A stretch of 64,000 nucleotides of DNA from Inquilinus sp. KBS0705. Its GTDB lineage: Bacteria > Bacteroidota > Bacteroidia > Sphingobacteriales > Sphingobacteriaceae. The notes under the pieces are model-generated. The model ran no database searches. It saw only the letters and a list, made by a program, of their open reading frames with translations, and was not told the DNA's origin. This document shows positions 43,713 to 53,849 of this stretch, in pieces. The position numbers and the translations under genes were made by a program. The stretch covers positions 1,674,001-1,738,000 of the forward strand of contig VCCI02000001.1 in the NCBI GenBank assembly GCA_005938025.2, written 5' to 3'. Positions within the stretch are counted from its first letter, which is position 1. Every line of letters begins with the position of its first letter.

Positions 43713-46103
43713 TTATTCGTTTTTTAAACTTTTTACAGGGTTAGCTATCGCCGCTTTTATTGCCTGGTAACTAATGGTACTCAGCGCAATTATAACGGCA
43801 ATTAACCCGCTGATTATAAACATCCACCAGCTTATTTCAATACGGTATGCAAAAGCTTGTATCCATTTATGCATGGCATAAAGTGCTATAGGCGAAGCTA
43901 TGATTGTTGCTATAATAACCAGGTTCACAAAATCTTTAGATAGTAAAAAAGCAATTTGACTAACCGATGCCCCTACTACCTTACGTATTCCAATTTCTTT
44001 GGTACGCTGCTTAACGCTAAATAATGCTAAGCCAAACAAACCGAAACAAGCAATACTTATGGCCAGTGTTGTAAACACACCAAAAATTTGTCCGAACTTG
44101 ATCTCGGCCTGGTATTGCCTGTTAAAGCTTTCGTTTAAAAAGCTATATTCTATTGGGCGTTGGGGCACCATATTTTTCCAGATATTTTGTATATCGCTTA
44201 CTGTTTGCTGCACATTTGCAGTATTCATTTCTATTGAAAACAGCCTGAATTTATTGGGCATAATTCGTATAGCAAGTGGTTGAATTGGTTTTTGTAAAGA
44301 TTCGAAATGAAAGTCTTTGTACACCCCTACTATTTTAGCGTCGTTAGGGTACATGCCAACCTTCACGCCCATAGCTTCTTCGGCATTATTAAAGCCGAGT
44401 TTACGTAGTGCTGTTTCATTAATTATCATAGATTCAACAGTATCTGCAGCAAAGCCCTCCGATAAGCCCCTACCGGCTACCATCGGGATGTTGTACTGCT
44501 TCATAAAGTTAAAATCCGTTAAAAATATGGGGAGTTCAGCATGCACGGTGTCGCCGGTTCTTTTAACAAAATTCATTGACCACCCGCCAGATGATGCCGT
44601 ACCGGGTACATTTGACGAAGCTGTTACACTTTTAACACCATTTACACGCATTAATTCATTTTTAATAAGTTGATACTGCTTTTTTACTGCATCATCCCCT
44701 TCAAAATTAATCACCATGGTCTGCGAGGGATTAAATCCAAGATCGTGCTTTTGCATAAATTGCAATTGGTTATACACTACAATGCTACTAATGATCAATA
44801 TAATTGACACTGCAAATTGGAATACAACCAAGCCCTTGCGTATAGCCACACTCCATATAGATGACCTTAAATTACCTTTTAGGGCTGTAACCGGATTAAA
44901 GCCCGAAAGGATAAATGCCGGGTAACTACCGGATAACAAACCAACTACTAATAAGATGCTGCATAACGATATAATATGCAGGCTGGTAAACAAGTTAAAT
45001 ATGATGCTTGTACCTGCAAAATTGTTAAACGCTGGTAATAACATATAAGCCGTGCCTATGGCAATGGCTAATGCAATACCACCCATTAAAAACGATTCGA
45101 TAAAGAATTGGGTAATCAACTGTCCCCGCCTTACCCCATTAACTTTTTTAATGGCTACCTCTTTAGCCCTTTCGGCAGCACGTGCGGTAGATAAGTTGAT
45201 AAAATTGATGCAAGCAATAAGTAATATGAAAATAGCGACGGCACTAAATACATATAGGCTGTTAATATTACCCGTTTTGCCTATTTGATTTTCACGGTCA
45301 CTGTGTAGGTATATATCGCTTAATTTTTCTAAGTTATAGTGATGTTTGGTATCAGGTGTATTGGCCTTATGCCTGTCGGCAAAAGCACCAAACTGACTTA
45401 CCAACTTATTTGCATCGTAACCATCAGGTAGTAAAATATAGGTCCAGAAATTATTAGAATACCAGTTGCTAAACAACCAGTCGTAACCCGAATCTTTTTG
45501 TTCGGCGGTTGTCATTGATATTAAAATATCGAACGATAGGTGAGAGTTTGCAGGCACGTCTTTTATTACACCAGTCACTTTCATGCCTTTACCATCAAAC
45601 ATCAGTGTTTTACCTATGGGGTCACTATTACCAAAATACTTGGTGGCTAAGGTTTGGGTAACTACAACACTCATTGGCGTAGTAAGTGCTGTTGCGGCGT
45701 CGCCTTTAAGCATTGGCATATTAAACACCTTAAAAACACCTGCATCTGCAAAGTATATCTTGCGCTCTTCAAATAATTTATTATCAAATTTAACCAGCGA
45801 TTCGGCACCTATAAAACGCACTGCCTGCTTTACTTGCGGAAAATCGTTTAACAAAGCCGGTGCCATTGGACCTGCCGAACCGGCTCCATGCTGCATTAAA
45901 GCGTTGGTTTGCTTATCGTCAACCACGCGGTAAATGTTGTCAGCCTTGGTGTTAAACTTGTCATAACTTAACTCATTTTCGATATATAACGACATCAGTA
46001 TAAAAGCAGTTAAGCTTACTATCAGGCCTCCTATATTTATTGCCGAAAATGTTTTGGTGCGTGTGAGATTGCGGAACGCAAATTTTAAGTGATTGGTGAT
46101 CAT
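43713..46103 (-). CDS. ABC transporter permease (MacB-like, PCD and FtsX domains)
   Basis: 796 residues. N-terminal helix (FSAINIGGLIVSLTAFILMSL), MacB_PCD periplasmic domain (YLLPDGYDANKLVSQFG and HYNLEKLSDIYLHSD), an FtsX module (ARAAERAKEVAIKKVNGVRR), a second periplasmic domain, then a second FtsX region (VKQRTKEIGIRKVVGASVSQ). Bacteroidota carry many of these with no ATPase in the same gene cluster; none is adjacent here. Substrate unknown. Confidence 0.92.
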   Translation of the reverse strand: MITNHLKFAFRNLTRTKTFSAINIGGLIVSLTAFILMSLYIENELSYDKFNTKADNIYRVVDDKQTNALMQHGAGSAGPMAPALLNDFPQVKQAVRFIGAESLVKFDNKLFEERKIYFADAGVFKVFNMPMLKGDAATALTTPMSVVVTQTLATKYFGNSDPIGKTLMFDGKGMKVTGVIKDVPANSHLSFDILISMTTAEQKDSGYDWLFSNWYSNNFWTYILLPDGYDANKLVSQFGAFADRHKANTPDTKHHYNLEKLSDIYLHSDRENQIGKTGNINSLYVFSAVAIFILLIACINFINLSTARAAERAKEVAIKKVNGVRRGQLITQFFIESFLMGGIALAIAIGTAYMLLPAFNNFAGTSIIFNLFTSLHIISLCSILLVVGLLSGSYPAFILSGFNPVTALKGNLRSSIWSVAIRKGLVVFQFAVSIILIISSIVVYNQLQFMQKHDLGFNPSQTMVINFEGDDAVKKQYQLIKNELMRVNGVKSVTASSNVPGTASSGGWSMNFVKRTGDTVHAELPIFLTDFNFMKQYNIPMVAGRGLSEGFAADTVESMIINETALRKLGFNNAEEAMGVKVGMYPNDAKIVGVYKDFHFESLQKPIQPLAIRIMPNKFRLFSIEMNTANVQQTVSDIQNIWKNMVPQRPIEYSFLNESFNRQYQAEIKFGQIFGVFTTLAISIACFGLFGLALFSVKQRTKEIGIRKVVGASVSQIAFLLSKDFVNLVIIATIIASPIALYAMHKWIQAFAYRIEISWWMFIISGLIAVIIALSTISYQAIKAAIANPVKSLKNE

Positions 46104-46322
46104 CTGTTTACAGTTAATTATAGCGCTACAACTTTAATGCTAACGGCATGCCACTTTATAATAACATGATTATCAACCATTTAAAAAAATAATAAATTTA
46201 AAGCGTTCGGTTATGTTACAGTTGATGTGCGCAGACGATACATCCTAAAAGTTGTATAGTCTATTATAATTACCTTATTATAAAAGCATTAATGTACAAT
46301 ATCAAAAAAAGCCATAAACAAA

Positions 46323-46351
46323 AAGCGGGCAACATCATCAGTTACCCGCTT
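46323..46351 (-). terminator. Terminator after the alcohol dehydrogenase gene
   Basis: AAGCGGGCAAC (46323-46333) pairs with GTTACCCGCTT (46341-46351) with one mismatch; on the minus strand the hairpin is followed by a T-rich tract (TTTGTTTAT). It starts about 22 nt after the stop of the gene at 46374. Confidence 0.85.
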
Positions 46352-46373
46352 CTTAGTTTATAAAGTTATGTAT

Positions 46374-47417
46374 TTACAAGGTAGCCATGTCTATTACAAA
46401 ACGGTAACGTACATCACCTTTAACCATACGCTCATAAGCTGCGGTAATATTTTTTATGTCGATGACTTCAATATCCGATACTATATTATTTTCTGCACAA
46501 AAATCAAGCATTTCCTGAGTTTCGGCTATGCCACCTATACCCGAACCCGCCAGGCTCTTACGTCCTCCTAATAAGCTAAACGCAGCAATTTCTGCCGGCT
46601 TCGGTGGTACACCTACACAAATATGTACACCATTGGTTCTCAATAAACTCAGGTACATATTAAAATCATGCTCGGCAGATACAGTATCTAATATAAAATC
46701 AAAAGTACCCGTCGCTGCTTTAATTTGTTCAGGGTCGGATGTTACCACAAAGTGGTGCGCGCCTAACTTTTTAGCATCTTCTTCCTTATTAGGCGAAGTA
46801 CTTAAAACAGTTACATCTGCTCCAAAAGCTACGCCGAACTTAACCGCCATATGGCCCAAGCCACCCAAGCCTAAAACAGCCAGTTTATGGCCTTTACCCA
46901 CTTTCCAGTGGCGTAATGGCGAGTAAGTGGTAATACCTGCGCAAAGCAACGGCGCGGTAGCTGCAAGGTCTAATTTATCTGATATGTGCAGTACAAATTC
47001 TTCCCTCACAACAATACTGTTAGAGTAACCTCCGTAAGTAGGCGACGATCCATCGCGCTCCATGCTATTGTAGGTTTGGGTATTACCTTCCAAACAATAT
47101 TGCTCAAGGTCCTGCTTGCAATTTTCGCAAACCTGGCACGAGTCTACCATACAACCGGTACCGGCCAAATCGCCTACCTTAAACTTGGTAACGTGGTCAC
47201 CTACTTTTACTACACGGCCTACAATTTCGTGGCCCGGCACCATAGGGAATATACCCGGGAACCAATCATTTTTTATTTGATGAAGATCTGAGTGGCAAAC
47301 ACCACAATATAAAATATCAAACTGCACATCATGCGGGCCAACTTCACGGCGTTGAAAATCCCAAGGTGCAAGGTCTGTTTGCGGGTCTTGCGCCGCATAT
47401 CCTTTAACTGGTATCAT
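46374..47417 (-). CDS. Zinc-dependent NAD(P)H alcohol dehydrogenase (YahK/cinnamyl alcohol dehydrogenase family)
   Basis: 347 residues. Catalytic zinc ligands are in YCGVCHSDLH and GHEIVG; the structural zinc site is DSCQVCENCKQDLEQYC. The nucleotide-binding loop is GLGGLGHMAVKFG, preceded by CAGITTYSPLRHWKVG. Members reduce a broad range of aldehydes. Both promoter (47447-47476) and terminator are well defined, so the gene is monocistronic. Confidence 0.95.
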   Translation of the reverse strand: MIPVKGYAAQDPQTDLAPWDFQRREVGPHDVQFDILYCGVCHSDLHQIKNDWFPGIFPMVPGHEIVGRVVKVGDHVTKFKVGDLAGTGCMVDSCQVCENCKQDLEQYCLEGNTQTYNSMERDGSSPTYGGYSNSIVVREEFVLHISDKLDLAATAPLLCAGITTYSPLRHWKVGKGHKLAVLGLGGLGHMAVKFGVAFGADVTVLSTSPNKEEDAKKLGAHHFVVTSDPEQIKAATGTFDFILDTVSAEHDFNMYLSLLRTNGVHICVGVPPKPAEIAAFSLLGGRKSLAGSGIGGIAETQEMLDFCAENNIVSDIEVIDIKNITAAYERMVKGDVRYRFVIDMATL

Positions 47418-47446
47418 AAATTCTTTGTTTTTTAGTTAGTGTGAAG

Positions 47447-47476
47447 CAAATATACAGCCATACCGGCTTGATACAA
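47447..47476 (-). promoter_or_regulatory. Bacteroidota-type promoter of the alcohol dehydrogenase gene
   Basis: TTG (47474-47476), 19 nt, TATATTTG (47447-47454) on the minus strand: a full match to TTG-N19-TAnnTTTG. Confidence 0.78.
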
Positions 47477-47517
47477 CCTAAGGCAAAAAAGTGATATGGT
47501 TATGACGGTTAATATTA

Positions 47518-48930
47518 TTAAAATATGCCTAAAAACTTCTTTCGCTTCTTTTTAACAGGTTTGGTAGTGGTGGTGTCTTTTACAGTTGTAGATCTTTTCT
47601 TTTTAAAAGCCAACAGCTTTTTAGCTTCCGCGGCGGCTACAATATCTGCCTGGCTATCGTAAGTGTAAGGTTTAAATATGAACGGTGGTTTTAAGAATAC
47701 TGCCGAAGCGGGGTAAATAGCCCCTGGGTTAGGTGCTGTGTCGGTATCCTTCTTACTGAAAAACGAATAGCAAAATAGCCCCATAAATATAATTGCAAAC
47801 ATTACCACCAAAACAAATGCCCTTTTTGATAGCAGCATTAACGATGTATTGCGTTCGTACAAACCTTTAGCCTCGTTGTATTTACCACCGTTTTCTTTTG
47901 CAAACAAACGCAGTGTAGCCAGCTGCCTGTCCTTTTCATCATCAATTTGCTTTTGTAAGGTAAGCTCGTTTTGTAAGCGTTCGTTTTCGCTTAATAATAT
48001 GCCTTGCTGGCCTTGCTTATCACCAGACAAGCTACCGCTTATTATTGCTTCATGCAGCTCTATCCCACTCTTATAACGGTCTTCAGGATTTTTTTGCAAA
48101 CAAGTGGTAACTATTTGTAACAGCCATTGCGGCACTTGTGCTTCAATACTTTGTTTTGTTACCGTCCAACTGTGTGGTATGGCAGCTTTGCGTGCAGCCA
48201 CCAAATCCGGAACCGGCGCTTCCATGTGTGCCAGCATAACGCTGTTACGGCCTGTATCGCCATTTCCCGACAATAAAAATGGCACCTGCCCTGTTAATAA
48301 TTCATATAAGATAACGCCATAGCTGTAAACATCTGTTTGCAAAAGCATTTGTCCGTCATGCTGTTCGGGTGCCATAAATTCAATAGCACCGGCATGCCGC
48401 ATACTGCTACGGCGTTCCTCTTCAGACATAATTGCCAGGCCAAAATCTATCAGCACATAATTGCCGGTATTAACGTTGTATTTTACATTATTGCTTTTAA
48501 CATCGCCATGTTTTATGCCAAATTTATGGCAATGCGCCAAAGCGCTCGCCAACTGGTAGGCCACACGAATAACCTCCTGCAGCATAAATATTTTTTCGTG
48601 AGGTGGTTGCAGCAATTCACAAAGGTCGGGGCCTTCTATGTACTCCATCTCGATGTAAGGAAGCGACCCGCTTTCGGTTATGCCCGAGCTTAAAATTTTT
48701 ACAACGTTTGGATTAGGCTCTTCGTTAACTTTTTGCAACTTAGCTACTTCATTACTAAAGTTACGGTAGTTCTTGTCTTCCAAACTTTCAGAATGGATCG
48801 GTGTGGGAAGCAGCTTTACAGCTGTAAGTATGGCGCCCATGCGCCTTCCTTTATAAACACTGCCCTGACCGCCGGTGCGCAGGGCACCCAAATTCTCTAA
48901 TCCTTCTGTTATGGTAAATACTTTACTCAT
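47518..48930 (-). CDS. Transmembrane Ser/Thr protein kinase A (non-RD type)
   Basis: 470 residues. Glycine loop TGGQGSVYKG (19-28), ATP-binding Lys 39, catalytic loop HGDVKSNN (141-148), DFG (162-164) and APE (187-189) are all present. The Arg of the usual HRD is Gly, so this is a non-RD kinase. After the kinase domain (to about 300) comes a coiled coil (SENERLQNELTLQKQIDDEK), a TM helix (371-391) and an 80-residue extracytoplasmic tail ending in a basic run. No PASTA domains. It shares the N-terminus MSKVFTITEGLENLGAL with kinase B. Its ATG overlaps the FHA stop by one base. Confidence 0.95.
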   Translation of the reverse strand: MSKVFTITEGLENLGALRTGGQGSVYKGRRMGAILTAVKLLPTPIHSESLEDKNYRNFSNEVAKLQKVNEEPNPNVVKILSSGITESGSLPYIEMEYIEGPDLCELLQPPHEKIFMLQEVIRVAYQLASALAHCHKFGIKHGDVKSNNVKYNVNTGNYVLIDFGLAIMSEEERRSSMRHAGAIEFMAPEQHDGQMLLQTDVYSYGVILYELLTGQVPFLLSGNGDTGRNSVMLAHMEAPVPDLVAARKAAIPHSWTVTKQSIEAQVPQWLLQIVTTCLQKNPEDRYKSGIELHEAIISGSLSGDKQGQQGILLSENERLQNELTLQKQIDDEKDRQLATLRLFAKENGGKYNEAKGLYERNTSLMLLSKRAFVLVVMFAIIFMGLFCYSFFSKKDTDTAPNPGAIYPASAVFLKPPFIFKPYTYDSQADIVAAAEAKKLLAFKKKRSTTVKDTTTTKPVKKKRKKFLGIF

Positions 48931-49718
48931 TATTTAGCTGGTTGGTAACTAAACTCTAAAACGGCCGATTCACCCAAAATGATCTGATCACCCTCCTGTA
49001 ACTGGTGCCCGATTTGGGTAGAGTGTAGTTTGATAATATCTTCGCTTTTTTCCGTCCGTATCTTTATTTTATTGCGTGGCGGCACACCCCCTTCATCAGC
49101 ATATAGCATAAACCTGCCAGCATCGTTATTCCACTCGATGTGCGCATGCTGGCGGCTCACGTATCTGTTAGCATCAACAGTGCTATCTGATGGGAATGCG
49201 ATTTGATTGGTGCGAAAAAAACCATCATCAGCCTGCGCCTTTATATCCCTGCCGATATTTACTTTTTCTATATCTGATGTAATTGCATATTCCTTTTCCG
49301 CAGTCTCGCCGCTTAACGCCCTTAAATATGCAGTAGCCGATTGTTTAATGAAGTTTTTAGTGGTTTTAATGAAGAAGGCGGCATTTAATTTTTTAGATAC
49401 GACAGCCTCTTCCGGGAATCTCTCTTCAAAGGTTACGTCCAAAGTCCAGCTTTCGGGCAAATTCACTGCGTAATCGTCGGCAATTCTTTGAATTTCGTCT
49501 TTAAATATTTCGGGCTGGTCTTCATAAACTGCAGCTTCGTAAACGTGCTTTTCTGCCGGTGTAGGTGCTAAATACAAGCATAGGCCCTTTATATTGCCAC
49601 CCTCTCCACCTTCTGCTTTTTGCAGCTCTTGCTTAACAAATTGTAAAACCTCGTACCTGATGCCTTTTACATCGACGGGACGATCCTCTTTATCGCTTTT
49701 AAACAAATTAAATACCAT
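48930..49718 (-). CDS. FHA-domain protein
   Basis: 262 residues. The C-terminal half is a full forkhead-associated domain with GR at 156-157 and SRQH at 188-191, the residues that bind phosphothreonine. An N-terminal domain of about 135 residues (GIRYEVLQFVKQELQKAEGG, LPESWTLDVTFEERFPEEA) resembles the layout of actinobacterial FhaA (a DUF3662-like domain followed by FHA); that comparison is an inference. The gap to the upstream RodA-PBP gene is 60 nt and it is coupled to kinase A. Confidence 0.92.
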   Translation of the reverse strand: MVFNLFKSDKEDRPVDVKGIRYEVLQFVKQELQKAEGGEGGNIKGLCLYLAPTPAEKHVYEAAVYEDQPEIFKDEIQRIADDYAVNLPESWTLDVTFEERFPEEAVVSKKLNAAFFIKTTKNFIKQSATAYLRALSGETAEKEYAITSDIEKVNIGRDIKAQADDGFFRTNQIAFPSDSTVDANRYVSRQHAHIEWNNDAGRFMLYADEGGVPPRNKIKIRTEKSEDIIKLHSTQIGHQLQEGDQIILGESAVLEFSYQPAK

Positions 49719-49778
49719 GCCGTGTAATTTCTACTTTTTCAGGTTAATTGTGATGATATAATATATTAAACCAAAGCT

Positions 49779-52700
49779 TTATTCAGTTGTTTGCTGAGTT
49801 ATACTTTTAATATAACCCTTTTCTAATAAAAATGGTATAACGTGCTTCCCTGCAAGGTGTACCGCATCCGACGAACCCTTTGTAGATTCTATCCGCACAC
49901 AAACCACCATATTGCCCGGGCCGTTAGCTTTGGGTGCAAAAAAAACGTACCAGCCATCATTTATCTGCTGTTTTTTCCATATACGCTCGGGGGTGCCTGT
50001 TTTACCGGCCACTGCAATGCCTAATATCCACTCCTTAGGGGCACTCTGCTCTATCATATAGCCACGCATCAGCTGGGCATATTTAGGGTCGTTAGCTAAT
50101 TTAATACCAGGTTTAATGGTAGTTGCAGAATCGCTCACCTTTAATACAAACCGATTATTCATCATAGTACCGCCATTTGCAATGCCCGAAGCCAGCCTGG
50201 CCACTGCTGCTGGTGTCGCTATTAACTCTCCCTGCCCCCATGACATTCCCGAAATACCTTTAGCACGCGTACGCCTAATATTATTAGGATCATATTTGGG
50301 TTTGGTGTTAAACTCGGTTTTACGCCACAGCTTACGCCATTTTTCTTCCTGGGCCGTATTAAGGTTATCCCGATCGAAATAGTACCCGCCTACACCATGT
50401 AAAAACATACCTGTTTTAAGGTAAATGGTTGCCATATCTTCTTCCAGGTGTTCCTGGTTAGCCAGTTTTATAAAGTAGACGTTGTTTGATTTTGCAACGG
50501 CCCGTTCCAATGTTATCAGCCCGGTTTCATCTGGCTCAACACCCTTTGTACGTATACGCTCCCATGATGCTACATTAAATTTCTTATCGGCTGCTGCTAA
50601 TCCTAATTTGTTGAATGATGCCAGTGAGGTGGCCAATTTCGCCGTTGAGCCTGGTTGAGATGCATAAGTAAAACCAAGGTCGGTTGTGGTCATCCAGTTG
50701 GCCAGCTGATTTTGTTCAGCATTGCTCATGGTTAACTTATCCCAGTCGTGTACAGGCGGCAACGGGTAAACAGCAGAGGTTAACACATCCCCGGTATTAG
50801 ATTCCATTACTACTACCGACACCCGGTTGTCCAACAATGATGTATCGGTAGCTATGGAGTTTTGTATGCTTGTTTGCAGGCTTGCATCTATTGTAAGCCT
50901 AACATCGCGGTTGCGCTTTTTAAAGGCTTCTACCTCAACGCTGTTTATGCCTGCTAAAAGTAACGGAGATAAGGCGCTGTAGTCCTTTTTAACTACATTC
51001 ATTTCTTTTACACCTCGCGCCAAAAACCTGTCTTCCTGGTAACGGTTAGCTGTAACATTAAAGTTGGTAGTGGGTAATTTAAAACCGCGCAATTCAGCTG
51101 CATGTTCATATTCGGCAAAATAGCCATTGCTACTACCGTTAAACACACCAGTATTGGCATCCCCTGTCCAAAAAAACATTTGCTGATCAAAAGGATAATA
51201 CCTGTCGAGCCGCTTGTGCATAGCCGAATCGATATTATAATCTCCGGCGCCTGCTATTACTAATTGCCGGTGTTGCTTTTTAACCACATCAGGCTTACTG
51301 GTAGCCAGTACAACGCCGTTACGGTCATACAGGTTACCGGCTTCAAGCCTGTTCATTAATATGGCTATGCGCGGGTTATAACTAAACATGCGCGCGCCGC
51401 TCCTATCGGCAACTAAAGCGGGTTGTACCACCCATTTTTTATTGTTGAATAAATAGCGGGATACGTTTACGCTAAGTAACACTATACCTATACAAGCAGC
51501 TATTAAAGCCGGTACCAGGTTTTTATCTTGCTGGCGCGATATGTAATTCATTTGAACAGTTGTGCCCCTTACCATTGATGCCGACAATAAAAAGCCCGAC
51601 GCCAGTAAATTAGCCACTAATGACGAGCCACCATAACTTTGAAAAGGCAGCGAAACACCCGACAAAGGCAATGCCCCTGTAGAGCCGCCTGCTATTAGTA
51701 AAAACTGCACAAAGGTGGATATACCTATACCTGCGCATAAGTAAAACAAGAACGGTGTTCCCGTTCGGCGGCCAATAATAATGGACCTATGCAGGTACAG
51801 TAAGAACAATAGGAAGATACAAACGATACCTGTCCAGCCAAATTCTTCGCCCATTGATGGTAGTATCATATCTGTATGGGCTTCGGGAATAGTTTTAGCA
51901 AAGCCCTCGCCAACACCCTGGCCGGATACACCGCCACTACTCATAGCCCAAAGGCCGTTGGCCACCTGGTCGCCGCCATAAACCTCATTATTCCAGGCAT
52001 CTTGCCAAATAGCCTTACGGTCTACCAAACGTTGAACAGGACCAGGGAACACCTTGCCCAAATAAGGTATTTGATCGATAGTTAAAAAAGCGGCCATGAT
52101 AACCAATACCATCATAGCCGATTCGCTTAGCTGGCGGCGCTTAAATAACATTACAAGCGCTACTATACTGGCTGTTATTACTGCTGATAACCAAACGTTC
52201 TTTATTATACAGGATACCAATACATATAGCACCACAGCACCCGCCATAAACATAAAATCGCCCCGCGAGAAGGAGAATAACGCTATAAACGTGAAACATA
52301 CCACCATTGCAGGGCCTAAGTCGCCGAGCAGTAAAAACAGCATTAAAGTTACCAAAATGGCTATCAAAGCGGTAGAGAAGAACGACCAGCGCTTTGTCCA
52401 ACTGGTATATTCGCTTATCAGTTTCTCGTTCGCTGCGAAAAAGCCTGCAAGGAACAGAATGATCAAATATTTTACAATTTCGCTAGGCTGAAAGCCGAAC
52501 AGGTTAACCTTTACACCGCTACCTTCAGGGCCGGTACCAAACTTAATGGTCATTGCTAACAGGCTGGCAGCCAGCACCACCCAAGGCCAGCCATTAGCTG
52601 CTGTACGGGCATTTTTAAATACCACCATCCTGTAAAACCAATGGTCGGGGGTAAAGCGGCGTAGTTTTACTATCAGCATAGTGAACATGGCCGCCAAGCC

Positions 52701-53849
52701 AATACCCAGGTAAAACAGCATATCTTTAGCTAAAAACCTATCGCGCAATGGGTCCTGTAAGCTTAATAGGGTTAAAAAAGATAACCCTGTAAGCATCATT
52801 ATTACAGGTAGTATCAGTTGATCAGCTTCGCTGAATTTCCATGATAACAGCAAGTGTACCAGCAAGAAAGCCCCTATAAAGCTGACAGCTATGATCCAAA
52901 AAGAACGATTAAACTCCGCAGGCGTCCGTATAATAAGCGACTTTTCTTTCTTTAAAATATTGAAATCCCGCGTTGAAAATAGCCTAACCGTATGCGGCGA
53001 CCGGGTAAATGATAAGCTTACGTCATCGTCTAAATCCTGTACACCCTGCGATGCACCAAACTGATAACCAGGTTGTAATGGCAGTACTTTAAAAGCTTTG
53101 CCCCCGGGCAGGTTCTTAAACTCATAGTTACCCTGTGCATCCGTACGGGCATAGGCGGTTAGTTCCTGCAGGCGCTTCTTTCCGGCGCTATCGGGCAGGT
53201 AAACCTTGGTAAAGCCGTTACCTTTTTGAGTAAGGGTTTTAACGTCCTGTAGCTCTTCATCATTAAATATACTGTCCTGAGGCAGAATCATTTCCAGCCG
53301 TATAAGCACACCAGGTACCGGCTCCTTTTTATCGAGAATGCTACCGCTTATGCTGTATTCGCCCATTGCCAGGTTGGTTACGGTTGGCAGGCCGGGCGGG
53401 CTGTTCTTTTCCTGTACAAACCTTACCGAATCATCGCCGGTGTAGCCTAATAATGAGCGTGATGCGGCTACCCTGGCCTTAAAACTTTCGCCGCCTTGTT
53501 CAAAGGCATCGTCGGCGGTGATGAAGTACTTGCGCTTATTTAGTTCACCAACGTTGTCAATCTTTTGCCCGTTATTGATATTGTTGCGTACAGTACTGGT
53601 AATCAATTCAATATCGCGCTTATCTTCAAAATAATAGCCTTTAGTTAGCAGTGCTTTTATCTTTGCAGCGGGGTCTTTATCGTTTAAATTTACTATTGTA
53701 CCGTCTTGCAAGCGCTTGTCTACATCGGCAAAGCGGCTTTGTAAAACTGTAAATAATCTAAAAAAAAGGAAGCCGAAAAGGATTGCTATGGCCAATATGA
53801 ACAACCGTTCTTTTACGCGGCTTGTATTCGTCATCTTAGCGGGTTCCAT
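49779..53849 (-). CDS. RodA/FtsW glycosyltransferase fused to class B penicillin-binding protein
   Basis: 1356 residues in one frame. TM helix at 12-33; an extracytoplasmic segment with a carboxypeptidase-regulatory-like beta domain at about 165-265 (GEYSISGSILDKKEPVPGVL, RTDAQGNYEFKNLPGG); a SEDS (RodA/FtsW) region at about 315-830 (FQPSEIVKYLIILFLAGFF, LLLGDLGPAMVV, MGEEFGWTG, FQSYGGSSLVANL). The PBP part follows from about 835: N-terminal LYDRNGVVLATSKPD, then the transpeptidase triad S1068-T-A-K, S1121-N-N, K1283-T-G. SEDS polymerase and PBP normally are separate proteins working as a pair (RodA-PBP2). No internal stop or start suggests a split. It overlaps the PP2C gene by 14 nt. Confidence 0.95.
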   Translation of the reverse strand: MEPAKMTNTSRVKERLFILAIAILFGFLFFRLFTVLQSRFADVDKRLQDGTIVNLNDKDPAAKIKALLTKGYYFEDKRDIELITSTVRNNINNGQKIDNVGELNKRKYFITADDAFEQGGESFKARVAASRSLLGYTGDDSVRFVQEKNSPPGLPTVTNLAMGEYSISGSILDKKEPVPGVLIRLEMILPQDSIFNDEELQDVKTLTQKGNGFTKVYLPDSAGKKRLQELTAYARTDAQGNYEFKNLPGGKAFKVLPLQPGYQFGASQGVQDLDDDVSLSFTRSPHTVRLFSTRDFNILKKEKSLIIRTPAEFNRSFWIIAVSFIGAFLLVHLLLSWKFSEADQLILPVIMMLTGLSFLTLLSLQDPLRDRFLAKDMLFYLGIGLAAMFTMLIVKLRRFTPDHWFYRMVVFKNARTAANGWPWVVLAASLLAMTIKFGTGPEGSGVKVNLFGFQPSEIVKYLIILFLAGFFAANEKLISEYTSWTKRWSFFSTALIAILVTLMLFLLLGDLGPAMVVCFTFIALFSFSRGDFMFMAGAVVLYVLVSCIIKNVWLSAVITASIVALVMLFKRRQLSESAMMVLVIMAAFLTIDQIPYLGKVFPGPVQRLVDRKAIWQDAWNNEVYGGDQVANGLWAMSSGGVSGQGVGEGFAKTIPEAHTDMILPSMGEEFGWTGIVCIFLLFLLYLHRSIIIGRRTGTPFLFYLCAGIGISTFVQFLLIAGGSTGALPLSGVSLPFQSYGGSSLVANLLASGFLLSASMVRGTTVQMNYISRQQDKNLVPALIAACIGIVLLSVNVSRYLFNNKKWVVQPALVADRSGARMFSYNPRIAILMNRLEAGNLYDRNGVVLATSKPDVVKKQHRQLVIAGAGDYNIDSAMHKRLDRYYPFDQQMFFWTGDANTGVFNGSSNGYFAEYEHAAELRGFKLPTTNFNVTANRYQEDRFLARGVKEMNVVKKDYSALSPLLLAGINSVEVEAFKKRNRDVRLTIDASLQTSIQNSIATDTSLLDNRVSVVVMESNTGDVLTSAVYPLPPVHDWDKLTMSNAEQNQLANWMTTTDLGFTYASQPGSTAKLATSLASFNKLGLAAADKKFNVASWERIRTKGVEPDETGLITLERAVAKSNNVYFIKLANQEHLEEDMATIYLKTGMFLHGVGGYYFDRDNLNTAQEEKWRKLWRKTEFNTKPKYDPNNIRRTRAKGISGMSWGQGELIATPAAVARLASGIANGGTMMNNRFVLKVSDSATTIKPGIKLANDPKYAQLMRGYMIEQSAPKEWILGIAVAGKTGTPERIWKKQQINDGWYVFFAPKANGPGNMVVCVRIESTKGSSDAVHLAGKHVIPFLLEKGYIKSITQQTTE

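Noticed and set aside
46104..46322. Possible gene between the MacB-like permease and the alcohol dehydrogenase terminator
   Set aside because: No frame of note; AT-rich upstream region of the permease gene only.
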